From Rhizomicrobium electricum (lineage in GTDB: Bacteria; Pseudomonadota; Alphaproteobacteria; Micropepsales; Micropepsaceae): DNA of 64,000 bases. Positions within the stretch are counted from its first letter, which is position 1. The number at the start of each line of letters is the position of its first letter. Of the stretch, positions 53,540 to 61,698 are shown piece after piece. The notes beneath the pieces were generated by a model that was not told the origin of the DNA, ran no database searches, and worked only from the letters and a program-made list of their open reading frames with translations. Both the position numbers and the translations under genes were made by a program. The stretch is from NCBI RefSeq assembly GCF_011762045.1, contig NZ_JAASQS010000005.1, positions 372,001 to 436,000 of the forward strand, read 5' to 3'.

Positions 53540-55027
53540 ATGAATAGCCGAAATAACCGCCGCACCTCTTCCATGAGAGCAAGCCTCCTGCTGTGCGCAT
53601 CCTGCATGCTGTTCACCAGCGCGGGATGGGCCGATCCCAATGCAGTCGAGGTCTTCCCCTTCCCGCAACCGATCCAGTACACGCACCACAATGACGATTA
53701 CACGGTTCGCGTACGTGTGCCCGGCGGGGCTTGGCAGGACCTCTACGAATACAGCGTGGCGGTAGACCTCGATAATCCCGGTGCCCGTGCATCCATGGCG
53801 TATTTCAATTTCGACGGCACCGTCGAAGTCATGGTGCAGAAGAATCAGGGGCATTTCTCGAGCGTCGCCATCCGCCCCACTTCTCGCGGCATCAAAACCA
53901 CGGTCAAGGATAGCGCCGTTTATTTCAAGCTATCGAGGCCCGAAAACCTTTCCATCGAATTCGATCAAGACCGGCTGCATAACCTTCACTTGTTCACCCA
54001 TGCCATTCGCAAAAACCTGCCGGCGGAGGTCAAACACGCCACCTCCTCGAATGAGGTCGGCAAGGGACAAGATCCGGACCTGAACAAGCCGTTCGTCTAT
54101 TTCGCCCCGGGTGTGTACAAGGGCGAATATCACTTAAAATCCAACACCACGGTCTATGTCGATGGCTCAGCCGTCATCCAAGGACCGTTTATCATGGACG
54201 GGGTCGAGAACGTTCGCATCCTCAGCGACGGGCTCTTCGATACGGCAGGCGACTGGCAGATCAAAAATTCCCACAACATCGTCATCGATGGACCCATCTT
54301 CTTCAACCAGGTGCATGGCACGATGCGGTGTTCCAACTCTACCGATCTCGAGGAGAACAGCATCCGCACAATCGGTGCCGGCCAGTGGTCCGATGGCCTC
54401 GGACACTTCGCCTGCCTGCGCGTGACGATCGACGATAGTTTCATACGTACGTCGGACGATTGCATCACTCTATACAACCACCGCTGGAATATCTGGGGCG
54501 ACAGCCGAGACTTCCTCGTCAAGAACACAACGCTCTGGGCCGATGTCGCCCATGCCCTGATGATCGGCATTCACGGCAATACGCCGTCTGCCGAACATCC
54601 CACGCCCGAAGTCATCGAAAACGGCGTGTTTCGGAACATCGATGTTCTGGAACACGACGAAGACGATCCCGACTATCAAGGCGCGATTGGCCTGATGGTC
54701 GGCGACGATAATCTGGTCCGCAATCTGAGATTCGAGAATTGGCGCATCGAGCGCATCGAAGAAGGCAAGCTGTTCAGCCTGCGCGTGTTGTTCAACAAGA
54801 AGTACAATACCAGTCCGGGGCGCGGCATCGAAAACATCGTGCTCAAAGACATTGCGTTCAGCGGGCTTGGTGCAACAAATCCCTCGCTGATCGTCGGCTT
54901 CGACAAAGATCGCTCCGTACGAAACATCACCCTGGATAACGTCACCGTCGCCGGCAAGAAGATAACCAGCCCCCAAAAGGGGATTCTAGAGATCGGCCCC
55001 AATGTGGAAGGCGTGACTTACAAATAG
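53540..55027 (+). CDS. Exported right-handed beta-helix glycosidase, GH28/GH49-like
   Basis: 495 residues. The signal peptide (RASLLLCASCMLFTSAGWA) ends near 31. An N-terminal beta-sandwich (~35-160) precedes a parallel beta-helix (FAPGVYKGEYHLKSNTTVYV near 190, then repeated Asn/Val rungs). Polygalacturonase-type elements are partly present: SDGLGHF, an Asp pair in RTSDDCITLYNHRW near 312, and MIGIHG where GH28 has GHG; the Arg-x-Lys motif was not found. The two-domain layout recalls GH49 dextranases or GH28 relatives. A glycosidase on a plant glycan is likely; the exact family is open. It is convergent with the GH43 genes and preceded by two operators. Confidence 0.7.
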   Translation: MNSRNNRRTSSMRASLLLCASCMLFTSAGWADPNAVEVFPFPQPIQYTHHNDDYTVRVRVPGGAWQDLYEYSVAVDLDNPGARASMAYFNFDGTVEVMVQKNQGHFSSVAIRPTSRGIKTTVKDSAVYFKLSRPENLSIEFDQDRLHNLHLFTHAIRKNLPAEVKHATSSNEVGKGQDPDLNKPFVYFAPGVYKGEYHLKSNTTVYVDGSAVIQGPFIMDGVENVRILSDGLFDTAGDWQIKNSHNIVIDGPIFFNQVHGTMRCSNSTDLEENSIRTIGAGQWSDGLGHFACLRVTIDDSFIRTSDDCITLYNHRWNIWGDSRDFLVKNTTLWADVAHALMIGIHGNTPSAEHPTPEVIENGVFRNIDVLEHDEDDPDYQGAIGLMVGDDNLVRNLRFENWRIERIEEGKLFSLRVLFNKKYNTSPGRGIENIVLKDIAFSGLGATNPSLIVGFDKDRSVRNITLDNVTVAGKKITSPQKGILEIGPNVEGVTYK

Positions 55028-55061
55028 CCGGGCAACGACGAGATCTGCTCTGCTGCGCGAC

Positions 55062-56729
55062 CTATCGGCTGATGCGGAACCAATCGATGTCGGTCGATCC
55101 CACGCTGGTTGCCACATAGGACGGCGTGCCTGCGGGCGCCTGCGCAAAAAGACCGATCTGCGCTCCCACCCAGCGGCCGGGCAACGCCTCGAATTGTTCG
55201 CCGGCATCGGTGAAAGCCGCATTGTCGAAGCTATAGCTGAAGCGCACATCCGCGTGCAGCACTTGAAGCATCGAAGGCCAGTACGGCCGGTATTCCGGCG
55301 CCGGCTGGGACACGCGCTTCGGCTCGACGGAGAGGCGGAGATAAACACTCCCGCTCGGCACCTTTTGCAGCAAACGACGGGTTTCCTCGCCACCGTTGGC
55401 GGCATTCTTGCGTGTCACCGCAACCAACTCGATGCCGCTGGCGGTGTTTTCCAGACCAATCCAGGCATAATCGCTGCCGTACATCACGAGGCCGCTGCGC
55501 TCGCCAACCGCCTTAGGATGGAACGTGAGCTTCACGGTGGCGGTGAAGCGTTCGTCCGGTAGTTTGCGGGTAAGGATGGCCCCATCCTCCCAGAGGTTGC
55601 GCGGCTGGGAAGCCGAAGACAATCGTAGTTGACCGGGCGCAGACTCGAGATCGGACCAGCCGCCTTGCGGATTGGCGTTCCATTGCCAGCCCTTGCCGAG
55701 AATCCCGTCAAATTCGTCGCTTTCAGGTTCGGCTTGCGAAACGGCCGTCCGCGGCATCGTCCAACTATGCACGGGCTCACCGCGCACGGCGCCCACCCCC
55801 GCCTTCCCGATGACGGGCCAACCGTCCCGCCAGATCATCGGCTCCAGCCAAACGCGACGGCCATAAGTTCCGGCATCCTGGAAATGCAGAAACCAGTCTT
55901 CCCCCGAAACTGTCGTGACCCAAGCCCCCTGGTGCGGACCGTTGACATCGGAGTGTCCCTGATCGAGCACATCACGCGCCTCATACGGTCCGGCGATATG
56001 GCGCGAACGGAATACAGCCTGCCAACCGCCTGGCACACCGCCCGCCGGCGCAAAAATGTAGTACCAGCCGTTGCGCTTGTAGAGCTTCGGTCCTTCGATC
56101 GTGTGCCATGGTGCCAGCCCGATGGAGGTCTCCACTGGCGGCAGGTTCTGTCCGACGATCACATCCGATCCGTTGTCCAGAGCTTTGCGGCCATCGGCGC
56201 TCAACTTCTTGAGCGTGATGATGTTGTTCTTGCCGGCCCGGCTCGCGGCCCAGCCGTGCACCAGCCAACCCGTGCCGTCGTCATCCCAGAAGGGACAGGG
56301 GTCGATAGCGCCGCGCGCAGCATCGACCAAAACCGGCACGCTCCACGGTCCGGCCGGGTCGGACGCTTCCACCATGAAAATACCGCGATCAGGATCGGGA
56401 TAGTAAATCACCAACTTGCCCGCATGAAAGCGTATGGCCGGCGCCCAAGCACCGCCGCCATGGCGCGGCACGCTGTAATGGCTGTCCGGCGGCAGGCGGG
56501 TCAATGCGTGGCCGACAATTCTCCAATGGACGAGATCCTTCGAGGTAAGAACAGGCAAACCCGGCGCATTGGCGAACGACGAACTGACGAGATAGAAATC
56601 CGATCCGACCCGTATGGCATCGGGATCGGAGTAGTCGCTCGCCAAAACCGGGTTGACATACCGGCCCGCATTCGCGGCAACACAACAGAAAGCCGCCACC
56701 ATCAGCGCCATTCCAATATGTCGTTTCAT
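55062..56729 (-). CDS. Exported GH43 glycosidase with C-terminal beta-sandwich
   Basis: 555 residues with a signal peptide (MALMVAAFCCVAANA). GH43 five-blade propeller: the base Asp in ASDYSDPDAIRVGSDFYLVS near 34, the pKa-modulating Asp in GAIDPCPFWDDDGTGWL near 140, and the acid Glu in HTIEGPKLYKRNGWYYIFAP near 212. From ~340 a DUF1349/GH43-C2 type sandwich (ERSGLVMYGSDYAWIGLEN) is present, as in beta-xylosidase/arabinofuranosidase subfamilies. It probably removes xylose or arabinose from hemicellulose side chains. It overlaps the upstream GH43 gene by four bases. Confidence 0.9.
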   Translation of the reverse strand: MKRHIGMALMVAAFCCVAANAGRYVNPVLASDYSDPDAIRVGSDFYLVSSSFANAPGLPVLTSKDLVHWRIVGHALTRLPPDSHYSVPRHGGGAWAPAIRFHAGKLVIYYPDPDRGIFMVEASDPAGPWSVPVLVDAARGAIDPCPFWDDDGTGWLVHGWAASRAGKNNIITLKKLSADGRKALDNGSDVIVGQNLPPVETSIGLAPWHTIEGPKLYKRNGWYYIFAPAGGVPGGWQAVFRSRHIAGPYEARDVLDQGHSDVNGPHQGAWVTTVSGEDWFLHFQDAGTYGRRVWLEPMIWRDGWPVIGKAGVGAVRGEPVHSWTMPRTAVSQAEPESDEFDGILGKGWQWNANPQGGWSDLESAPGQLRLSSASQPRNLWEDGAILTRKLPDERFTATVKLTFHPKAVGERSGLVMYGSDYAWIGLENTASGIELVAVTRKNAANGGEETRRLLQKVPSGSVYLRLSVEPKRVSQPAPEYRPYWPSMLQVLHADVRFSYSFDNAAFTDAGEQFEALPGRWVGAQIGLFAQAPAGTPSYVATSVGSTDIDWFRISR

Positions 56730-57853
56730 CGTTCCCTCTTAATGCTGCTTTGGACCGGAAGGCGCCAGGCCGACTGCCAGCGCAACACCGGCTTGTCATG
56801 CTCCCATTCCACGGGCAACCAGACATAACGCCCGTCGATGGCGTTCTGGGGCTTCCAGCGGTCGGCCATGAAGATGATCCGATCCGGCATATCCGGCAAC
56901 GGCAGCGCATACGTGCTTTGAGCGCCGAATGTGGTGGAAACGTCTTCCGCCGCGCCGCGCACGGGGTTGTCTAGCATCTGCCAAGGCCCCCAAATCGAGT
57001 TGGCCTCCGCCGAATAGGCTGCATTGGGCTTCCAGCCGGTCACCCCCGAGGCAAAGAGATAGTAGTGTCCCTGCCGCTTGAAGAGCGCCGGGGCCTCCAG
57101 CGGCGTGCCCGGAAACAACCGCAAATAGCGCCCAATGGTCTTGAGATAATCGTCGCTGAGTTGCGAAATATGCAGCGACTGGTTTTCCTCAGAGGAGTAG
57201 ATCAGATAGGCCTTGCCGTCGTCATCCTGAAACAGGGTCATATCGCGCGACTGCTGACCGAGCGCGAAATCGTTGGCCAGATGCTTGTCCGGTCCTTGGA
57301 TCTGATCCTCCTCACGGACATTCATCGGCCAGGCTCCCATATCCGGCCGGGACGAGCCGAGGAATCGATAAGGACCCTGCGGACGATCGGCCACCGCCAC
57401 ACCATTGCGCGCCGCGCGGTAGCCCTTCCCTTTCAGTTCGAGGTGGAACCACATCACGAACTTCCCGGTGAGACGATTGAACAGCACCTTGGGCCGCTCG
57501 ATGATGCTGTCCCGGACGATGTCGCTCGCCGGATCGTCGGAGACCTTGAGGGCGATGCCCTCGTCTTTCCAGCGATAGAGGTCTTTTGAGGAGTAGACGT
57601 GGACACCGACCTGGGCCCGGTTTCCGGCACTACCTTCGGTCTTGTGCTCTCCGAACCAATAATAGGTTCCGTCGTGGACCAGCATGCCGCCGCCGTGAGC
57701 ATTGATCGGAACACCAGCGGTGTCGTTCCAGATCTCGCCAGGCTTGAAAGCATCCTCCGCAAGCGCAGGACACGGCGCTCCCACGAGCAAAGCCGCCAGC
57801 ACGGCGGCGCCTAGCCGCAAAAAAAAGGCGCCTCCCGAGGGAGGCGCAGACAT
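56726..57853 (-). CDS. Exported GH43-type enzyme (exo-galactanase-like subfamily), atypical start
   Basis: 375 residues if the ATG at 57853 is used; a TTG at 57820 preceded by GGAGG gives 364. The signal peptide is RLGAAVLAALLVGAPCPALA. The propeller opens with INAHGGGMLVHDGTYYWFGE, the pattern of GH43_24/34 enzymes such as exo-beta-1,3-galactanases, in which the usual N-terminal base Asp is missing. Others: MTLFQDDDGKAYLIYSSEEN near 215 and the acid Glu in TPLEAPALFKRQGHYYLFAS near 262. A strong terminator hairpin lies between the ATG and the signal peptide. It is first gene of a GH43 pair with its own promoter. Confidence 0.82.
   Translation of the reverse strand: MSAPPSGGAFFLRLGAAVLAALLVGAPCPALAEDAFKPGEIWNDTAGVPINAHGGGMLVHDGTYYWFGEHKTEGSAGNRAQVGVHVYSSKDLYRWKDEGIALKVSDDPASDIVRDSIIERPKVLFNRLTGKFVMWFHLELKGKGYRAARNGVAVADRPQGPYRFLGSSRPDMGAWPMNVREEDQIQGPDKHLANDFALGQQSRDMTLFQDDDGKAYLIYSSEENQSLHISQLSDDYLKTIGRYLRLFPGTPLEAPALFKRQGHYYLFASGVTGWKPNAAYSAEANSIWGPWQMLDNPVRGAAEDVSTTFGAQSTYALPLPDMPDRIIFMADRWKPQNAIDGRYVWLPVEWEHDKPVLRWQSAWRLPVQSSIKRER
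57818..57848 (-). terminator. Strong intrinsic terminator inside the 5' coding region (attenuator candidate)
   Basis: On the minus strand a perfect 9-bp stem GCGCCTCCC/GGGAGGCGC with loop TC, then C and eight T. It lies between the ATG at 57853 and the signal-peptide codons, ~160 bases downstream of the promoter at 58013-58041. The 3' arm contains GGAGG, nine bases before a TTG (57820), so folding could control both termination and ribosome access. Confidence 0.8.
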
Positions 57854-57990
57854 ATTGGGGAGAGCTATCTCGGCCGCACTCCAGGTGCATACGTCACCGG
57901 AGGGATCTGCGTGCATCACGGAACAGCCTCGGTTGTACCGCTTCCAATGGAAAGCCAATAGAAGCGGCCACAAAGATATCGACGATAGCA

Positions 57991-58004
57991 GGTTATCGAT
58001 ATCA
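57991..58004. promoter_or_regulatory. Palindromic operator over the GH43 start site
   Basis: Reverse strand TGATATCGATAACC, starting eight bases after the -10 of the promoter at 58013-58041, so it covers about +2 to +15. This is the clearest repressor geometry among the eight sites. Confidence 0.65.
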
Positions 58005-58012
58005 CACAAATT

Positions 58013-58041
58013 ATAATGGCGGCGTTTGGCGGCCGCGTCAA
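58013..58041 (-). promoter_or_regulatory. Sigma-70 promoter for the GH43 pair
   Basis: TTGACG (58041-58036), exactly 17 bases, CATTAT (58018-58013) on the minus strand, beginning just after the stop of the FAH-family gene. The predicted start is near 58006. Confidence 0.7.
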
Positions 58042-58059
58042 GCGGCGGAATTTGCGCGA

Positions 58060-58956
58060 TCATCGAGTCCCATCCCGCAATACGGTTGTCATGCCGGCAA
58101 CCCGCGAATGTCCCGGCCATGCCACAACCTTCTGCCGCTGGGTGCCCAGACCGTCGACACCGAGCGTCAACACGTCCCCCGGTTGCAGGAAGCGCGGCTC
58201 CGGCTTCTGGTCGGCGCCTACGCCGCGCGGCGTGCCGGTCGCGATGATATCGCCCGGATTTAACGTGATGTAGGAACTGATATTGGAGATCAACGCAGCG
58301 ACCGGGAAGATCATGTTGCGGGTATTGTCCCGCTGCATCGTCCGGCCGTTGAGCTGCAGCCAAAGATCCAGAGTCTGCGGATCTGCGATTTCATCGGCCG
58401 TCACCAGCCATGGCCCGACCGGACCGAAGGTATCGCAGCCCTTGCCCTTGTCCCACTGGCCCGAAACATTCTGAAAACCGCGGTCGGAAACATCGTTGAC
58501 CAGCACGTATCCGCAAACGCAATCCATGGCTTCCGAGGTATCGACATAGCGGGCCGTGCGGCCGATCACTACGCCCAGTTCCACTTCCCAATCGGGCTTT
58601 TGCGTATGCCGCGGCAACACGATGTCGTCGCCCGGACCGTTGAGGCAGCTGATCGCCTTGGTAAAGATCGTGGGCTCGCTCGCCCGGTTGCCATGACTAT
58701 CCACGGCGTGACTGGCGTAATTAAGCCCAACCCCGAGAAACTTGCCGACCCCCCCGATGGGCACACCAAGACGCTCGGATGCGGGCACCTCCGGCAAACG
58801 CATCAAGTTTACCGACCGCAACTGCGCCAGAATCTCCTTCTTCAAGATCGAAGGCCCGATATCCTTGATAATGCCCGACAGGTCTCTAGTCCGCCCCCGC
58901 GGATCGAGAGCTCCCGGCTTTTCGCAGCCTTTCGGCCCCCAGCGCAGCAGTTTCAT
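58060..58956 (-). CDS. Fumarylacetoacetate-hydrolase-family enzyme (sugar-acid catabolism)
   Basis: 298 residues, cytoplasmic. FAH fold: GKFLGVGLNYASHAVDSHGN near 72, the metal-binding Glu pair in DWEVELGVVIGR near 122 and Asp in LVNDVSDRG near 150, then MIFPVAALISNISSYITL near 215 and GDIIATGTPRGVG near 235. Bacterial relatives of this length hydrolyse 2,4-diketo-3-deoxy-L-fuconate/rhamnonate or act in aromatic degradation. In a glycan locus a role in deoxy-sugar-acid breakdown is more likely. Divergent from the MFS operon; an operator-like site (59019) lies 63 bases upstream. Confidence 0.85.
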   Translation of the reverse strand: MKLLRWGPKGCEKPGALDPRGRTRDLSGIIKDIGPSILKKEILAQLRSVNLMRLPEVPASERLGVPIGGVGKFLGVGLNYASHAVDSHGNRASEPTIFTKAISCLNGPGDDIVLPRHTQKPDWEVELGVVIGRTARYVDTSEAMDCVCGYVLVNDVSDRGFQNVSGQWDKGKGCDTFGPVGPWLVTADEIADPQTLDLWLQLNGRTMQRDNTRNMIFPVAALISNISSYITLNPGDIIATGTPRGVGADQKPEPRFLQPGDVLTLGVDGLGTQRQKVVAWPGHSRVAGMTTVLRDGTR

Positions 58957-59018
58957 CTCGCCTGCCTCCTTCCTGATTGCCGCCTTATGGATGGCAGCTT
59001 CTCGTCATTCTAGCGCCA

Positions 59019-59032
59019 TGTTATCGTTATCT
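59019..59032. promoter_or_regulatory. Degenerate palindromic operator near the FAH gene
   Basis: TGTTATCGTTATCT, 11 of 14 positions in agreement with the consensus, 63 bases before the FAH-family start. Confidence 0.4.
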
Positions 59033-59209
59033 CAATATCCTTCGGAAGACACTCCCTCCCGCCCCAACCGGACCATGATGAAGTATCTCCAGGGCTCCGG
59101 TCGAGCTCGGCAAGAACGAGAGAAAAGACCAGTTTAAGCGGCTGAGACGGCCATGCGGGCTCCTTTCCCACAAGCAAAGAACTTGGACGTGAAAAGATCG
59201 CATGGCATC

Positions 59210-59223
59210 TGTGATCGATATCA
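59210..59223. promoter_or_regulatory. Palindromic operator before the MFS operon
   Basis: TGTGATCGATATCA, just downstream of a possible -10 (59206-59211), 68 bases before the MFS start. The right half matches the consensus fully; the left half is degenerate. Confidence 0.45.
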
Positions 59224-59290
59224 GATAGTTTTTCCAAACTATCTCTTGCAGGGGGCGCTTCGACCTCCGTGGAGCCACGGGTTAGCCGGA

Positions 59291-60508
59291 ATGGATACCA
59301 GGAAGACAGTATACGCCGCACTCAGCGGTTTCATGTTCGCCCACTTCTTCGCCGAAGCCATGAGCATTTCGCTATTGGCTATCTGGCTGAAGAACGTGCT
59401 GCATCTCTCCGGCATGCAGGCCGGGCTGGTGTTTTCGGCGAATTTCTTTACCGCGATGTGCGTGCAACCGCTATACGGCTTCATCTCCGACAAAGTCGGC
59501 CTCAACAAGACGGTGCTGAGCAGCATTGCCGGCATGGTCGTCCTGTGTGGGATGTTCTTCACCTACGTCTATGGCCCGATGCTGCTCGCCTATCCCGTGC
59601 TGGGTGCAATCGTGGGCGGCCTTTATCTCGGCTTCACGTTCATCGCCGGACGCTTTGTCATCGAATCCTATGTCGACCGTGCGGGGCGAAAATACGGGTT
59701 TGAGTTCGGCCGGGCCCGGCTCTGGGGCTCGCTCGGCTATGCCCTCGCCGCCTTCTTTTCCGGCTCGCTGTTCAACATCGATCCGCGCATCGACTTCTTT
59801 CTCGCCACGGCGGCGGGCCTCGTCATGCTGGTCATCATCTACTTCGCACCGCTCAAGGCGAGCGTCGACGAACTGGCCCAATCGAAGGCGCTGCGGATCG
59901 GCGACGCGCTGGCAGTCCTCGGCATGGCAAAGTTCTGGCGCTTCATGGTGCTCATCCTCGGGGTCACAACGCTTTACCTCGTCTACGATCTGCAATTTCC
60001 GGCCTATTTCGCGTCGCAGTTTCCCGATCCGAAGACCGGTACGGCGATGTTTGGATACCTCAACTCGGCACAAATCTTCGTCGAGGCCGGCATGTTCTTC
60101 CTCGCTCCCATCATCGTCGGGAAAACCGGAGCCAAGAACGGCCTTCTGCTCGCCGCAGCGATTATGATCATTCGCATCGCCGGTTCGGGCATCGTCACAG
60201 GGCCGGTGCTGATCTCCTGCATGAAGATGCTTCATTCGCTGGAACTGCCCATCCTGGTCACCTCCATCTTTCGCTATATTGCCGGCAATTTCGAAGCCCG
60301 CCTGGCCTCGACTCTCTACCTGGTCTCGACAGGTTTCGTCAGGAATACCGGCCTGATGGCGTTGTCGGTGGTGGTCGGACAGTCCTATGACGTAATCGGA
60401 TTTCCCAAAACCTATCTTGCTATTGCCGTGATCGCCTCCGCATTTTGGCTGCTGTCCGTTTTCGCCTTGGCACCCGACAAGAAGTCCGCCCCGCAAACAG
60501 CCTCCTGA
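59291..60508 (+). CDS. MFS oligosaccharide:H+ symporter-type transporter
   Basis: 405 residues from the ATG at 59291; the extension to 59153 overlaps the operator. Twelve membrane helices are visible, opening with VYAALSGFMFAHFFAEAMSI. The loop 2-3 motif GFISDKVGLNK is near 65, and acidic or charged residues inside helices (AGRFVIESYVDR, EFGRARLWGSLG) match LacY/RafB-type oligosaccharide:H+ symporters. It should bring glycan fragments from the periplasm into the cytoplasm. It is first of three tandem genes (MFS, GH88, ROK). Confidence 0.88.
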   Translation: MDTRKTVYAALSGFMFAHFFAEAMSISLLAIWLKNVLHLSGMQAGLVFSANFFTAMCVQPLYGFISDKVGLNKTVLSSIAGMVVLCGMFFTYVYGPMLLAYPVLGAIVGGLYLGFTFIAGRFVIESYVDRAGRKYGFEFGRARLWGSLGYALAAFFSGSLFNIDPRIDFFLATAAGLVMLVIIYFAPLKASVDELAQSKALRIGDALAVLGMAKFWRFMVLILGVTTLYLVYDLQFPAYFASQFPDPKTGTAMFGYLNSAQIFVEAGMFFLAPIIVGKTGAKNGLLLAAAIMIIRIAGSGIVTGPVLISCMKMLHSLELPILVTSIFRYIAGNFEARLASTLYLVSTGFVRNTGLMALSVVVGQSYDVIGFPKTYLAIAVIASAFWLLSVFALAPDKKSAPQTAS

Positions 60509-60519
60509 AAGAACTCGCA

Positions 60520-61698
60520 ATGCCACGAGAACCCATTTTACGACGAGACGAGCTTCTGGCGGTCCCGCGCCTCGGGCGGAACGAAATCGGGGCGGCGATA
60601 GGCGATGCCCTTCTGCGCGTGCGGCGGAATATGGAGAAGTTCGGCGGCCGCTTTCCGGCTCCATCGAGCATTGCCGGCGTGTATCCGGAGATCGATAATG
60701 TCGAATGGACCAGCGGCTTCTGGAGCGGCTTGCTGTGGCTCTCTTACGAGCTGAGCGGCGACCCGATCTATGGCGAAGCCGCGCGTGCGCAGATTGCCGA
60801 TTACGAGCACCGCGTGGACGAGCGGATTGCGACGGATACCCATGATCTGGGCTTCCTCTATTCGCTGTCCTGCGTCGCCGCATTCAAGCTGATTGGCGAC
60901 GAAACTGCGCGAACTGCAGCCCTGACGGCTGCCGACCAGCTTCTTGCTCGCTATCTGCCGCAAGCCGGCATCATCCAGGCCTGGGGCGATCTCAAAGATC
61001 CCGCGCAGGCGGGCCGCATGATTATCGACTGCAATCTCAATCTGCCGCTGCTGTACTGGGCCAGCAGCATGACCGGCGATCCCGAATACGCCGCCGCGGC
61101 CAACGAACACATCAAGCAGGCGCGCACATATCTGGTGCGTGCGGACAATTCCACCTTCCATACCTATTTCATGGATCCTCTGAACGGAGCTCCGCGCTTC
61201 GGCGCCACCCATCAGGGCCACTCCGACAGCTCGTGCTGGTCCCGCGGCCAAGCCTGGGGCATCTGCGGCTTTCCCTTGGTTTACCGCCACCACCCGGACC
61301 CCGAGCTGATCTCGGTCGCAGCGCGCTTGGCGAACTACTTCCTCAACCGCTTGCCGGCCGACTTCGTCTGTTGCTGGGATCTTGTGTTCACCGACGACAC
61401 GGCGCCCCGCGACAGTTCGGCGGCTGCGATTGCCGTTTGCGGCCTTCTCGAACTGGCGCGACAACTGCCTCTTGCCGATCCCGATCGCGCTACCTATGAA
61501 GCGGCTGCGTCGGCCATAACCTCCAGCCTGATCAAGAGCTATGCCGCCAAGGCCAGCGATCCCGGCGATGGCCTCTTGCTCCACGGCGTTTATCACATGC
61601 CCAACAAGATCGGCGTCGATGAATGCTGCATCTGGGGCGACTACTTCTATCTCGAAGCCCTGACGCGACTGACGAGGATTTGGGAGCCATACTGGTGA
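60520..61698 (+). CDS. GH88-family unsaturated glucuronyl hydrolase, cytoplasmic
   Basis: 392 residues from the ATG at 60520, without a signal peptide. (alpha/alpha)6 barrel with the two catalytic Asp regions: THDLGFLYSLSCVAAF near 113 and GRMIIDCNLNLPLLYWAS near 170. Also YPEIDNVEWTSGFWSGLLW near 52, HQGHSDSSCWSRGQAWGICG near 232 and the C-terminal CCIWGDYFYLEALTRL. It hydrates the 4,5-double bond of unsaturated uronates on disaccharides made by polysaccharide lyases. It follows the transporter by 11 bases and overlaps the ROK start, so it handles the imported sugar. Confidence 0.9.
   Translation: MPREPILRRDELLAVPRLGRNEIGAAIGDALLRVRRNMEKFGGRFPAPSSIAGVYPEIDNVEWTSGFWSGLLWLSYELSGDPIYGEAARAQIADYEHRVDERIATDTHDLGFLYSLSCVAAFKLIGDETARTAALTAADQLLARYLPQAGIIQAWGDLKDPAQAGRMIIDCNLNLPLLYWASSMTGDPEYAAAANEHIKQARTYLVRADNSTFHTYFMDPLNGAPRFGATHQGHSDSSCWSRGQAWGICGFPLVYRHHPDPELISVAARLANYFLNRLPADFVCCWDLVFTDDTAPRDSSAAAIAVCGLLELARQLPLADPDRATYEAAASAITSSLIKSYAAKASDPGDGLLLHGVYHMPNKIGVDECCIWGDYFYLEALTRLTRIWEPYW

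Larger units (their letters stand above)
58957..59290. other. Divergent regulatory region, FAH gene / MFS operon
   Basis: About 330 bases without a gene. It carries two operator-like sites, 59019 near the FAH start and 59210 near the MFS start, and a possible plus-strand promoter (TTGGAC at 59183, 17-base spacer, CATCTG). Confidence 0.55.
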
